Assembly (NCBI GenBank): GCA_030600725.1
Contig: JAUVLN010000054.1
Span: 1 to 9,902, forward strand
Origin: Thermoplasmatota archaeon
Lineage (GTDB): Archaea; Thermoplasmatota; Penumbrarchaeia; Penumbrarchaeales; Penumbrarchaeaceae
Length of the DNA: 9,902 bases
Direction of reading: 5' to 3'
Below, piece after piece: positions 1 through 6,664 of this stretch; the stretch's first letter is position 1; each line of letters begins with the position of its first letter. Made by a program: the position numbers and the translations under genes. Under the pieces are notes generated by a model. It searched no databases. It saw only the letters and a list, made by a program, of their open reading frames with translations, and had not been told where the DNA came from.

Positions 1-483
1 ATTTTTCACAGGATACAATATCCTGTCCACGAAGTTAACCTCAAACTTGATGGTTGCTGGAACTATGAGGATCTCCGAGTTGTAGCCAAGGTAGAATCGT
101 GACATCCGTCCTCCAGCTCCAATTATTACTTCGTCCATGTCGGATTTATCACCCTTGAATTTTAAATCCAGTTCATCAGCTATTTTGATCAAATTTTCGA
201 TGATCATATTGATCTCATTTGAACATTTTCTCCTGACCAGACTGGGATTTACGTCTATCCAGAGATCCGGATCCTTCCAGGTGAAATCGATATCCTCGCT
301 GAAGCGATTGTATCCGGTATATGTTTTAACTAAACATGTTCCGCCCTTGAACACCAGATTATTGGAAAGGTAATCATTTTGAGATATCTTCTGAAGTAAT
401 CGATGGATGTGATAGTCTTTCTCTATGATATCCGGTCTTTTTGGATTGACCTTATTATTCAATTCCTGAAAGAATTCTTTCAT
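1..483 (-). CDS. AbiEii-type nucleotidyltransferase toxin (type IV toxin-antitoxin), 3' end cut by window edge
   Basis: Seen: an open minus-strand frame of 161 codons from ATG at 483 to the left edge with no stop, so the C-terminus is missing. It opens MKEFFQELNNKVNPKRPDIIEKDYHIHRLL and carries VFKGGTCLVKTY at residues 44-55, followed by RFSEDIDFTW at 60-69. The GGT-x-L-x-K signature followed by SEDIDF, with its Asp-x-Asp pair, is the nucleotidyltransferase core of the AbiEii/AbiGii toxin family (PF08843 type). Known for the family: in bacterial AbiE and MenA-type systems these enzymes transfer nucleotides to target RNA such as tRNA, arresting growth, and protect against phage. Its ATG overlaps the TGA of the upstream antitoxin by four bases (ATGA), the usual antitoxin-then-toxin order with translational coupling. 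No Shine-Dalgarno is needed with that coupling and none is obvious. What lies beyond residue 161 cannot be seen. Confidence 0.88.
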   Translation of the reverse strand, partial: MKEFFQELNNKVNPKRPDIIEKDYHIHRLLQKISQNDYLSNNLVFKGGTCLVKTYTGYNRFSEDIDFTWKDPDLWIDVNPSLVRRKCSNEINMIIENLIKIADELDLKFKGDKSDMDEVIIGAGGRMSRFYLGYNSEILIVPATIKFEVNFVDRILYPVKN

Positions 484-1112
484 ATCATATTCTCCATCGT
501 CTCTCTGAAAGTTTTTGGATAGTCGGAGAGATATTCAATTGTCCTTTTTACATGAATGAACCGATCAAGATCATCGATGATCTCTTTGCTCCCTTTGAAG
601 CTTCCAGTTGAAAGGTAACTTCGATAGGCCAGGTCCAACATTGTTTTTGTCTTATCCGAATATCTGATATCATCTTTTTTGATCAGACCGTGATCGAAGT
701 TCTCACCACTCCGTTTGATGAAAAGAAAATCGTGATCGATTATTCTAATAACCTTGGTTGTCCTGTATGAATCAGTGATAACGTAGTTTGTCAGATAATA
801 CTCATGGGTCATGAGATTCAGTTTTAGAGATGTTTCCAGAGCAAAGTACCATCTACTCACTCCTTTTTTTTTCAGGGCCATGGCCACCAATTGATAAATG
901 GATGGGGCCTGTGTATTTCGAGATCGTTCATCAATGCTCCGGATATAAAAGAAGCCACGCAGTATCCTTACAGCATATCCCTCTTCCAATAGATAATTGA
1001 GACTCCTTTTTTCATTCTTCCCGATCTTACGGGCAATATCCATTATCTCGTCTCTTGTGGCGATCTTCTTGCCTTCAAGCAATAGTTTCTTGGTGATCAT
1101 TGAGGCTTTCAT
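480..1112 (-). CDS. AbiEi-type antitoxin / transcriptional repressor
   Basis: About 210 aa. Residues 1-60 look like a winged helix-turn-helix: a TRDEIMDIARKIG helix, then KRSLNYLLEEGYAVRILRGFFYI, the beta-wing with the RGxxY-like turn typical of AbiEi N-terminal domains. The remaining roughly 150 residues form the AbiEi C-terminal part. Known for the family: AbiEi neutralises AbiEii without forming a stable complex (type IV) and represses its own operon by binding inverted repeats in the promoter. Here a palindrome sits just upstream, and the toxin gene follows with a four-base ATGA overlap, so the assignment rests on the partner as well as the fold. The frame is open to a GTG at 1121, but that codon abuts the palindrome, so I chose ATG at 1112; another ATG at 1100 is possible. 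Codon use looks AT-rich compared with the trehalose genes next door. The exact AbiEi subfamily is not resolved. Confidence 0.8.
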   Translation of the reverse strand: MKASMITKKLLLEGKKIATRDEIMDIARKIGKNEKRSLNYLLEEGYAVRILRGFFYIRSIDERSRNTQAPSIYQLVAMALKKKGVSRWYFALETSLKLNLMTHEYYLTNYVITDSYRTTKVIRIIDHDFLFIKRSGENFDHGLIKKDDIRYSDKTKTMLDLAYRSYLSTGSFKGSKEIIDDLDRFIHVKRTIEYLSDYPKTFRETMENMI

Positions 1113-1121
1113 GTGTGTCAC

Positions 1122-1144
1122 AAATACCGATATTATCGGTGTTT
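1122..1144. promoter_or_regulatory. Palindrome, probable AbiEi operator
   Basis: The core ACCGATATTATCGGT at 1126-1140 is a perfect inverted repeat with 7-base arms around one base. One mismatched position further out, AAA (1122-1124) pairs with TTT (1142-1144). It lies between the TATA box at 1158-1166 and the antitoxin start, over the expected transcription start, where a bound protein would block initiation. AbiEi proteins are known to autorepress at inverted repeats; that this palindrome is the site is inferred. Confidence 0.6.
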
Positions 1145-1157
1145 ATGACATTCATGG

Positions 1158-1166
1158 TATTTATAC
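1158..1166 (-). promoter_or_regulatory. TATA box of the AbiE operon
   Basis: The minus strand reads GTATAAATA, a near-ideal archaeal TATA element. Counting about 26 bases downstream puts the transcription start near 1135, inside the palindrome, leaving a leader of about 23 bases before ATG 1112. No clear purine-rich BRE was singled out. Confidence 0.55.
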
Positions 1167-1257
1167 ATTCATTAGAAAGTCCATTTTCCATCGGCTCCAG
1201 AATGATCTCTCTTGAAAGCATTCAGGGGAGATCCTCTCATTTTCAGTCCCTTTTTCA

Positions 1258-2481
1258 TCAGGTGAGGGTCTGATCCTGAAGTACGCTGGAGAAGAGGTCC
1301 AGATAGTCAGACATCAACCTTGTGATCAGGAAATTCTCCCTGACGTGCTCCTTACCACTCTGCCCCATGCGTTCCCGGAGGTCCCTGTCGTCGAGAAGTG
1401 TTACTATCCTCTCCGCGAAAGCGTCGTTATCGGTTGGTTCGCACAGGAACCCGTTAACCCCATCCTTGACCTGAAGTGGGATCCCCCCAACCTTCGATGT
1501 TACCACCGGGGTCCCCTTCCACAACGCTTCGGAAACCGTGAGGCCGAACCCTTCCCTGATGGATTTCTGGATCACAACCTCGGATACGCTCTGCAGTGCG
1601 TTGACGAATACTTCCTCTGCATTGATAACGAGGATAACATCACCTGACTCGGTAAGGTCCCTGGCTTTTTCCTCAACACGCTTGAATATCTCCCCACCTT
1701 CCGGATCGTCCGATGCCATGCTCCCGCACATCACCAGTCGGCAATCAGATTCTTTCCTTACCTTCCTGAAGACATCGATCACCCCTTCGGGGTCCTTCCA
1801 GATATCGAACCTTGAGATCTGCGATATTATCGGTTTATCCAGAGGAATATGAAGCTTTGACATCTCCTCCTCGATATCCTCCCTGCTGAGCTCCCGGTTC
1901 GTCTCCGTAAGCGGGTCGATGGCCGGGAAGATCAATATCTGCTCCGGCGAAAGCTCTTCCTTCCTGTAGGCCTCGTTGGAGATTATCATCTTATCGTACA
2001 TCTGGATGTACTGCTTCACGAAGTCCCAAAGGTCCCTGTTGGGTTCGGTCACATCTATGTGAAGCCTCCAGATCCATGGTTGTTTCTTTTCAAAGAAAGC
2101 GATCAACGGGTGGGGCTGTGGGTCGTGGATGACCACCGCATCATGGTCAAATTCATTGTAAGAGGCGAACTCCTGATTCGTATCCAGGTAGAGCTTCTTG
2201 ACCTCATCGGTCAGGCCGATATCACCACCCTGCAGGGCGTTGTGGAAGCTCTTTGTCACCTCGAAGAACTCGTGGAACCCGTGGAGGATCTTCCATTCCA
2301 GGGACACGCCCATATGGTTGAGTATGGGGACCATGGAGTTCAGCATCTCGGCGACACCGCCCCCATCCGATGTGGTGTTCACCATCAGGTATCTCTTTCC
2401 CTCATGCGCCTTCGCCTTTTCGATGAGCTCGTCGATACGCTTGTCGCCCACCACTTCCCTGTACTGCTCGATATCGATCAT
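1258..2481 (-). CDS. treT: Trehalose synthase TreT (trehalose glycosyltransferring synthase, GT4)
   Basis: 407 aa, the usual length of archaeal TreT. It makes trehalose in one reversible step from a nucleotide-activated glucose (UDP-, ADP- or GDP-glucose depending on the enzyme) and free glucose, in the cytoplasm. Hallmarks seen: NTTSDGGGVAEML at 35-47, the N-terminal glycine loop that distinguishes TreT from ordinary GT4 enzymes; EFFEVTKSFHNALQG at 71-85; VIHDPQPHPLI at 117-127; WIWRLHID at 136-143; SRFDIWKDPEGVID at 223-236; GSMASDDPEGG at 253-263; and the donor-site stretch KSIREGFGLTVSEALWKG at 306-323 with the EX7E pair Glu310/Glu318. The gene follows the TPS-TPP fusion by 66 bases on the same strand. 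GGATGGG lies about 7 bases before the ATG as a modest ribosome-binding site. Co-transcription with the fusion is likely, though a weak TATA-like CTTTTAAT sits in the gap. The donor nucleotide cannot be told from sequence. Confidence 0.93.
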   Translation of the reverse strand: MIDIEQYREVVGDKRIDELIEKAKAHEGKRYLMVNTTSDGGGVAEMLNSMVPILNHMGVSLEWKILHGFHEFFEVTKSFHNALQGGDIGLTDEVKKLYLDTNQEFASYNEFDHDAVVIHDPQPHPLIAFFEKKQPWIWRLHIDVTEPNRDLWDFVKQYIQMYDKMIISNEAYRKEELSPEQILIFPAIDPLTETNRELSREDIEEEMSKLHIPLDKPIISQISRFDIWKDPEGVIDVFRKVRKESDCRLVMCGSMASDDPEGGEIFKRVEEKARDLTESGDVILVINAEEVFVNALQSVSEVVIQKSIREGFGLTVSEALWKGTPVVTSKVGGIPLQVKDGVNGFLCEPTDNDAFAERIVTLLDDRDLRERMGQSGKEHVRENFLITRLMSDYLDLFSSVLQDQTLT

Positions 2482-2547
2482 TTATTACCCATCCATTTGC
2501 CGTGGTGAGCAAGGAGGTGGATTAAAAGGTTTTCACTGAAGTACAGG
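2482..2547 (-). promoter_or_regulatory. Gap between the TPS-TPP fusion and treT: possible weak internal promoter and ribosome-binding site
   Basis: On the minus strand this 66-base gap holds CTTTTAAT near 2522-2529, a weak TATA-like element placed so that transcription would begin about 17 bases before the treT ATG, and GGATGGG 7 bases before the ATG. There is no hairpin with a T-tract, so read-through from the upstream gene is equally plausible. Confidence 0.3.
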
Positions 2548-4743
2548 TCATCCGGCATCTTCCACTCCTACGATCCTCCGGATCAGGTCCCTGACCTCAT
2601 CCACGTTCTTGAGATTGAACCTGGCCCTTGAATCGGTGTAACCGACCCTTATGGAATAGCCCTTCTCCAGAAGGACCTCGAACATATCCTCGTCCGTCCA
2701 ATCATCCCCCACTGCAAGGATGAAGTCCCAATCCCTCCCCTCGGTCCATTTCCTGACAGCCCTTCCCTTATTGACACCGATGTTCTTGATCTCTATCACC
2801 CTGTTGCCGTTGAGTATTCCCACGTTGAGATTGGAGATCATATTGTGAAGCGTCTCCTTCATCTCACTTATCTGGGCCTGGGCCTGGTTCTGGTCCGCCT
2901 TTCTGTAATGCCACGCAAGGGAATGTCCCTTTTCCTCGACGAATGCTCCCGGCGTCTTGATGACATATGATTCAAGAACGGGTCTGATCTTCTCCTTCCA
3001 GGAGTCCTCCAGCTGTTCTATCATGCTCCACTTACCCTTTCTGGGTTTGAACCAGACACCGTGTTCGGCTATGATGTTCAGGTCCATGTCGCCAAACCAT
3101 CTCTCCAGTGTATCCTTGTCCCGACCGCTTACAATTACCAGCTCGTTACCTTTTTTCTCTATAAGAGACCTCAGAACGGACCTGAGCTCGGGGTCGGGAA
3201 CCGCCTCATCAGGGGTCCCCTTGAACTTGATGAGGGTCCCGTCGTAATCCAGAAGGAACAGACGCCGATCTCCATGTACGTAGTCCTTGAGAAGTTTGTC
3301 AGTGATGGTCTTATCCATCTTGCTATAGCCTTTGACCGTCTGGATCTCCTTGATCCGCTGGAGTTCGGATACGAAATCCGAAGCCCATCTATCAACGTCA
3401 TATTTCCGGATCCTCTCCCTCATGATCCTGTTGCTGCGGACCTGCTTTTCCCCAGGCATCTCAAGTGCCTGGAAGATCGCATCTGCGATATCCTCGATAT
3501 TATGCGGATTGACATGCAGGCACTCTCCAAGTTCCTTTGCGGCGCCTGCAAGTTCGGAGAGCACAAGGACACCATGATGGTCCGATCTGGAAGCGATGTA
3601 TTCCTTCGCGGTAAGGTTCATGCCGTCCCGGAGCGGCGTGATCAATGCCACATCCGATGCGCTGTAGAGGGCTAGAAGCTGGTTTTCGGGGATGTTCTGA
3701 AAGATATACCAGATAGGGACCCACCCCAATCGGGTGAACTTGCCGTTGACCTCGCCGACAAGCTGCTCCACCTCCAGCTTGAGGTCCTGATAGGTGTCCA
3801 CATGTATTCTGGAGGGACTTGCCACATTTATCAGGGTGACCTTCTCATGATACTCCGGGTATTTTTCAAGAAAACGTCCGTAGGCCCTGATACGCTGGGG
3901 AATGCCCTTGGTGTAATCCATCCTGTCGATCGACATGATTATCTTTCTGTTCTCAACCCTTTTCAGGATCTGCTGTTTCTCCTTGAGGACCTCTTTGGAA
4001 GCGGGAGCTTTCGAGTAGTGATCGAAATCTATGCTGATAGGGAAGGCCCGGACCTTGACCGTCCTTGCTCCGGCATGGATGTATCCAAGGGAATTCTCGT
4101 AACCTAAAAGCCTTCTGACGCTGCTTATGAAGTGGAGCACATAATCGTATGTGTGGAATCCGATGAGGTCTGCTCCCATTATACCCTGGAGAATCTCATT
4201 CCTCCAGGGGAGCGTTCTGAAAACCTCCGAAGAGGGGAATGGAATATGGAGGAAGAAGCCAATAGAAAGCTCCGGGATCTTCTTTCTCAGCATGCGTGGA
4301 AGGAGGAATAGATGATAATCATGTATCCAGATGGTGTCTCCCTTCTTTGCCACCTTCAGTATCTCGCTTGCGAACTTCTCGTTGACCCTCTTGTATGCGA
4401 TCCAGTCGCTCTCCTCCATGCTGGCATGATTGATGAAGTAATGGAACAGGGGCCATATCGTCTTGTTCGAGAAACCTTCATAGTAATCCTCGATATCCTG
4501 GGATGAAAGGAATACACCACGGCATCTTCTCTCCGTTAACCCTTTCATGATATCCTTGATGTCCTCTTTGGAACACTCCTGGGTTGTAATGCCCGGCCAG
4601 CCGACCCAAATGGATTTGCCTTCCTTGTGATAATGGGCCAGGGCCGTTGCCAATCCTCCGATGCTCGGGGTGAATTCGTATCCTTTGGGTTCCTTTTTCA
4701 AATTCATGGGGAGCCTGTTTGATACCAAAATCAATTTACCCAT
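2548..4743 (-). CDS. Bifunctional trehalose-6-phosphate synthase / trehalose-6-phosphate phosphatase (OtsA-OtsB fusion)
   Basis: 731 aa with the chosen start. Residues 1 to about 470 are a GT20 synthase joining nucleotide-glucose and glucose-6-phosphate. All E. coli OtsA landmarks are present: SNRLP at 8-12 (Arg10), GGLATAL 29-35, WVGWPG 46-51, HDYHL 141-145, RMDYTKG 274-280 (Arg274, Lys279) and RDGMNLTAKE 372-381 (Asp373, Glu381). Residues from about 490 are a HAD-type phosphatase with DYDGT 499-503 (nucleophile Asp499, acid Asp501), VSGR 538-541, Lys659 in GVNKG, and GDDWTDEDMF 679-688. Both halves therefore look catalytically intact, giving trehalose from one polypeptide; fused archaeal TPS/TPP enzymes are known, for example in Thermoproteus tenax. 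Start: the frame opens at ATG 4791, but that codon lies inside the TATA box, whereas ATG 4743 gives the canonical MGKLILVSNRLP N-terminus and has GAGGT six bases ahead. TreT follows 66 bases downstream. Confidence 0.95.
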   Translation of the reverse strand: MGKLILVSNRLPMNLKKEPKGYEFTPSIGGLATALAHYHKEGKSIWVGWPGITTQECSKEDIKDIMKGLTERRCRGVFLSSQDIEDYYEGFSNKTIWPLFHYFINHASMEESDWIAYKRVNEKFASEILKVAKKGDTIWIHDYHLFLLPRMLRKKIPELSIGFFLHIPFPSSEVFRTLPWRNEILQGIMGADLIGFHTYDYVLHFISSVRRLLGYENSLGYIHAGARTVKVRAFPISIDFDHYSKAPASKEVLKEKQQILKRVENRKIIMSIDRMDYTKGIPQRIRAYGRFLEKYPEYHEKVTLINVASPSRIHVDTYQDLKLEVEQLVGEVNGKFTRLGWVPIWYIFQNIPENQLLALYSASDVALITPLRDGMNLTAKEYIASRSDHHGVLVLSELAGAAKELGECLHVNPHNIEDIADAIFQALEMPGEKQVRSNRIMRERIRKYDVDRWASDFVSELQRIKEIQTVKGYSKMDKTITDKLLKDYVHGDRRLFLLDYDGTLIKFKGTPDEAVPDPELRSVLRSLIEKKGNELVIVSGRDKDTLERWFGDMDLNIIAEHGVWFKPRKGKWSMIEQLEDSWKEKIRPVLESYVIKTPGAFVEEKGHSLAWHYRKADQNQAQAQISEMKETLHNMISNLNVGILNGNRVIEIKNIGVNKGRAVRKWTEGRDWDFILAVGDDWTDEDMFEVLLEKGYSIRVGYTDSRARFNLKNVDEVRDLIRRIVGVEDAG

Positions 4744-4748
4744 GGCAC

Positions 4749-4753
4749 TACCT
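4749..4753 (-). promoter_or_regulatory. Shine-Dalgarno that fixes the TPS-TPP start
   Basis: Minus strand CGAGGTAGTGCCATG: a GAGGT motif ends six bases before ATG 4743. It supports this start over the in-frame ATG at 4791, which has nothing comparable and lies within the promoter. Confidence 0.65.
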
Positions 4754-4789
4754 CGGACACAACAATACAATCCCGAATGCTGTTGCTTC

Positions 4790-4803
4790 ATATATTAAGA
4801 TTT
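4790..4803 (-). promoter_or_regulatory. BRE/TATA promoter of the trehalose genes
   Basis: The minus strand reads AAATCTTAATATAT. TTAATATAT is the TATA part, and the purine-rich AAATC upstream is in the BRE position. The expected start is near 4767, leaving a leader of about 24 bases that contains the GAGGT motif. The 12-mer AAATCTTAATAT recurs exactly in front of the membrane-protein gene at 6602-6613, supporting it as a real promoter element of this genome. Confidence 0.6.
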
Positions 4804-4808
4804 TACAT

Positions 4809-4820
4809 AATTCTTGAATT
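4809..4820. repeat. Small palindrome upstream of the trehalose promoter
   Basis: AATTCTTGAATT has 5-base arms around TT and lies immediately upstream of the BRE/TATA element. A second short inverted repeat, CGAACTTTCG, follows at 4829-4838. Either could be an operator, but both are short and could arise by chance in AT-rich DNA. Confidence 0.25.
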
Positions 4821-4869
4821 GTTTTGATCGAACTTTCGGAGGTTAAATAGAATAACACTCATTTTTGGA

Positions 4870-5958
4870 TTATTCAATGATACATACATCTACAATGGGT
4901 TCATTTACTGTTTGAGAGAGAACGATAACGGGATCCTTTTCAACATCAACAACTACAAGTTGACCATATATCGAAATAAAGAGCAGGTTTCCCCTCTCCT
5001 CGTCACTACCGTGAGGGAATACGGGTACAGAGAAATCATATCTAAGGTCAAGCTCTTTTTTAATTATTACATGAGTGTACGCATTTTCATAAGACCTGAG
5101 ATGATGGTCATCGTTACTCGAAGTTAACATCCAACCGCTGGAGGACTCGGTGACCGCATTGGTATAAAACCCCTCTTCCGGTCGATCATACATCCAGAAC
5201 TCATAGAACGTTTCCTGGACCCATAACAACGAACCGTCTTCGCATGAATAGCATCGAATATTTTGATAGGTTCCAGCCTGGGAACATGAATGTTGTAATA
5301 TGAACCATTGACCTGAATCAGGATCTATCCACTGGGAGCAAAGATGTTGATTTACCCAGGAGATCTCAAACCCAAGGTCCATGGAAAGATCATAGGGATC
5401 CGAAATGTTCACTTTAAACACATAGATAGGTTCAATTACATTGTCAAGGAGGTATGCTGACCCTTCGTGAATGAGAATATCATGAGCATCCTTCCCACCC
5501 ATCCACTCCGAAGTGTTCAGATAGATGCTATCTGTTATCTGAAGATCTGAGGAGATACCATGGAGAGAATTATTGGAACAAACGTAGATGAATTCACCAG
5601 AAACGCCAATATCCAGGGGCCTCTTCATCTGAATTTCATTGATCATACTTAGGTTACGATCCAATAACACCAACCCCCCGTCATGGTTCACGATGAAGTT
5701 ATCTCCGATCCTCTCCATACCGATGATGTCTGGAAGCTCGTATGATCCCGTCATGTTGTAGGTATTTGTCTGATTATTATGCACGAATCGGATGATCTCC
5801 GATTCACTTGCCAAAATAATATCCGGGAGGTGCTCGAGTGGAAAGACCTCAATTTTGGGCTGATTTTTCTCATGGTGGTTGATCAATAGATATACCGATG
5901 AAAACGTGATCAACGCAATAATGGCAGTTGTTACAATTAATTTGGATCTGATCCTCAT
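4870..5958 (-). CDS. Membrane-anchored extracytoplasmic protein of unknown function, possibly propeller-like
   Basis: I do not recognise a named family. The 362 aa begin MRIRSKLIV and have one hydrophobic helix at about 7-27, with positive charges before it, so the chain is predicted anchored with the C-terminal 330 residues outside. That part is rich in short beta-like strands ending in acidic turns (GGLVLLDRNLSMINE, EDGSLLWVQET), reminiscent of PQQ/WD-type propeller blades, but no regular repeat could be proven. Six N-x-S/T sequons (N62, N68, N102, N129, N148, N184) and six cysteines (127, 207, 225, 236, 239, 359, including CYSC at 236-239) suit an N-glycosylated, possibly disulfide-bonded surface protein. 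GAGGGG lies six bases before the ATG, which also overlaps the upstream gene's TGA as ATGA. The two are therefore one operon and probably one unit. The stop is TAA and codon use looks AT-richer than in the trehalose genes. Confidence 0.75.
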   Translation of the reverse strand: MRIRSKLIVTTAIIALITFSSVYLLINHHEKNQPKIEVFPLEHLPDIILASESEIIRFVHNNQTNTYNMTGSYELPDIIGMERIGDNFIVNHDGGLVLLDRNLSMINEIQMKRPLDIGVSGEFIYVCSNNSLHGISSDLQITDSIYLNTSEWMGGKDAHDILIHEGSAYLLDNVIEPIYVFKVNISDPYDLSMDLGFEISWVNQHLCSQWIDPDSGQWFILQHSCSQAGTYQNIRCYSCEDGSLLWVQETFYEFWMYDRPEEGFYTNAVTESSSGWMLTSSNDDHHLRSYENAYTHVIIKKELDLRYDFSVPVFPHGSDEERGNLLFISIYGQLVVVDVEKDPVIVLSQTVNEPIVDVCIIE

Positions 5959-6578
5959 TCTTTCCCCTCTTTTTTGGGATTGGACATCTTCCTTCTCTCA
6001 TTGATCCTGATAACAACCAAGGCACAGATCGCACCGATGAGATCTGCCACCAGGTCAAGTGATGTGTTGACATAACCCCCAACACCAGTGCTGGGCGCGA
6101 TGACCGTGATGAAGAACTCTATCACCTCGTTCAAAGCACCGATGCCCAGACCAACCATAACAACTATAATCGACAGTGCTGTCCATTTCTGCAGGTCCTT
6201 TCGAAGAATGGATTTCAATATCCCATAGAAAATGTAGGTTGCGATCCCGAATCCAAGTATGTGGACGAACTGGTCATATTTGAATATCTCATATGTATCG
6301 GAGATCGGGATCAGGATCAGCTCATACAGCCTGGTACCGCCCAGATAGATCGTTCCTCCGGCCATGTGCATAAGTGCCCAGAGTGTAAGGCCCCAGAGAC
6401 ATAGTATCGGATAATGGACACGGTCCTTGGTGTAGAAGATCAGGGAAATGAGTGCGATGATAACCCCAACGTAAATGATAAACTCGTAATTCTTTGATAG
6501 GATGAAATATGTAGAAAAAGAGACGAGCATAACCAGGTTCACAATGAGGAGGATCAGATGCTCTCTTGTCAATTTCAT
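5955..6578 (-). CDS. Six-helix integral membrane protein, DUF2238 (YjdF)/VanZ-like
   Basis: 207 aa, close to the length of E. coli YjdF. Hydrophobic stretches at about 8-28, 33-50, 56-76, 102-124, 132-157 and 172-191 suggest six membrane helices with a lysine-rich C-terminal tail. Polar residues stand out inside or next to the helices: His71 followed by MAGG, YDQFVHILGFG (Asp102, His106), NEVIEFF (Asn150, Glu151, Glu154) and NTSLDLVADLIGA (Asn171, Asp175, Asp179). This H/YD..H/E..E/D...D order resembles DUF2238 and, more distantly, VanZ-type proteins; the family call is from memory of patterns and is moderate. No activity is established for the family that I can rely on. It is the first gene of a two-gene operon with the extracytoplasmic protein downstream (ATGA overlap). 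No Shine-Dalgarno precedes the ATG, consistent with a leaderless mRNA. Confidence 0.72.
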   Translation of the reverse strand: MKLTREHLILLIVNLVMLVSFSTYFILSKNYEFIIYVGVIIALISLIFYTKDRVHYPILCLWGLTLWALMHMAGGTIYLGGTRLYELILIPISDTYEIFKYDQFVHILGFGIATYIFYGILKSILRKDLQKWTALSIIVVMVGLGIGALNEVIEFFITVIAPSTGVGGYVNTSLDLVADLIGAICALVVIRINERRKMSNPKKEGKE

Positions 6579-6601
6579 ATTATTTGAAGAGCCCTATCAG
6601 C

Positions 6602-6613
6602 ATATTAAGATTT
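6602..6613 (-). promoter_or_regulatory. BRE/TATA promoter, leaderless type, of the membrane-protein operon
   Basis: The minus strand reads AAATCTTAATAT, identical over 12 bases to the trehalose promoter at 4792-4803. The TATA part is centred about 27 bases before the ATG at 6578, so transcription would begin at or next to the start codon. This explains the lack of a ribosome-binding site. Confidence 0.6.
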
Positions 6614-6664
6614 GTAATCCTACGAGCCGCATCACACTTTGAGGAATGGGCACTATCGGGATCA

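Noticed and set aside
137..373. Plus-strand frame opposite the AbiEii gene
   Set aside because: The minus frame carries the GGT and SEDIDF nucleotidyltransferase signature; the plus frame is its shadow.
1167..1257. Possible terminator between treT and the AbiE promoter
   Set aside because: No stem with a following T-run on the minus strand was found; only the short gap after the treT stop.
1345..1852. Plus-strand open frames opposite treT
   Set aside because: They lie fully within the TreT coding sequence and show only antisense composition.
2511..2520. AAGGAGGTGG, a perfect plus-strand Shine-Dalgarno
   Set aside because: No convincing plus-strand gene follows; the DNA downstream is the antisense of the TPS-TPP gene, whose motifs are unambiguous.
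3061..3675. Long plus-strand open frame of 204 codons inside the trehalose gene
   Set aside because: It is the antisense shadow of the OtsB half and linker, where the minus-strand protein shows every catalytic motif.
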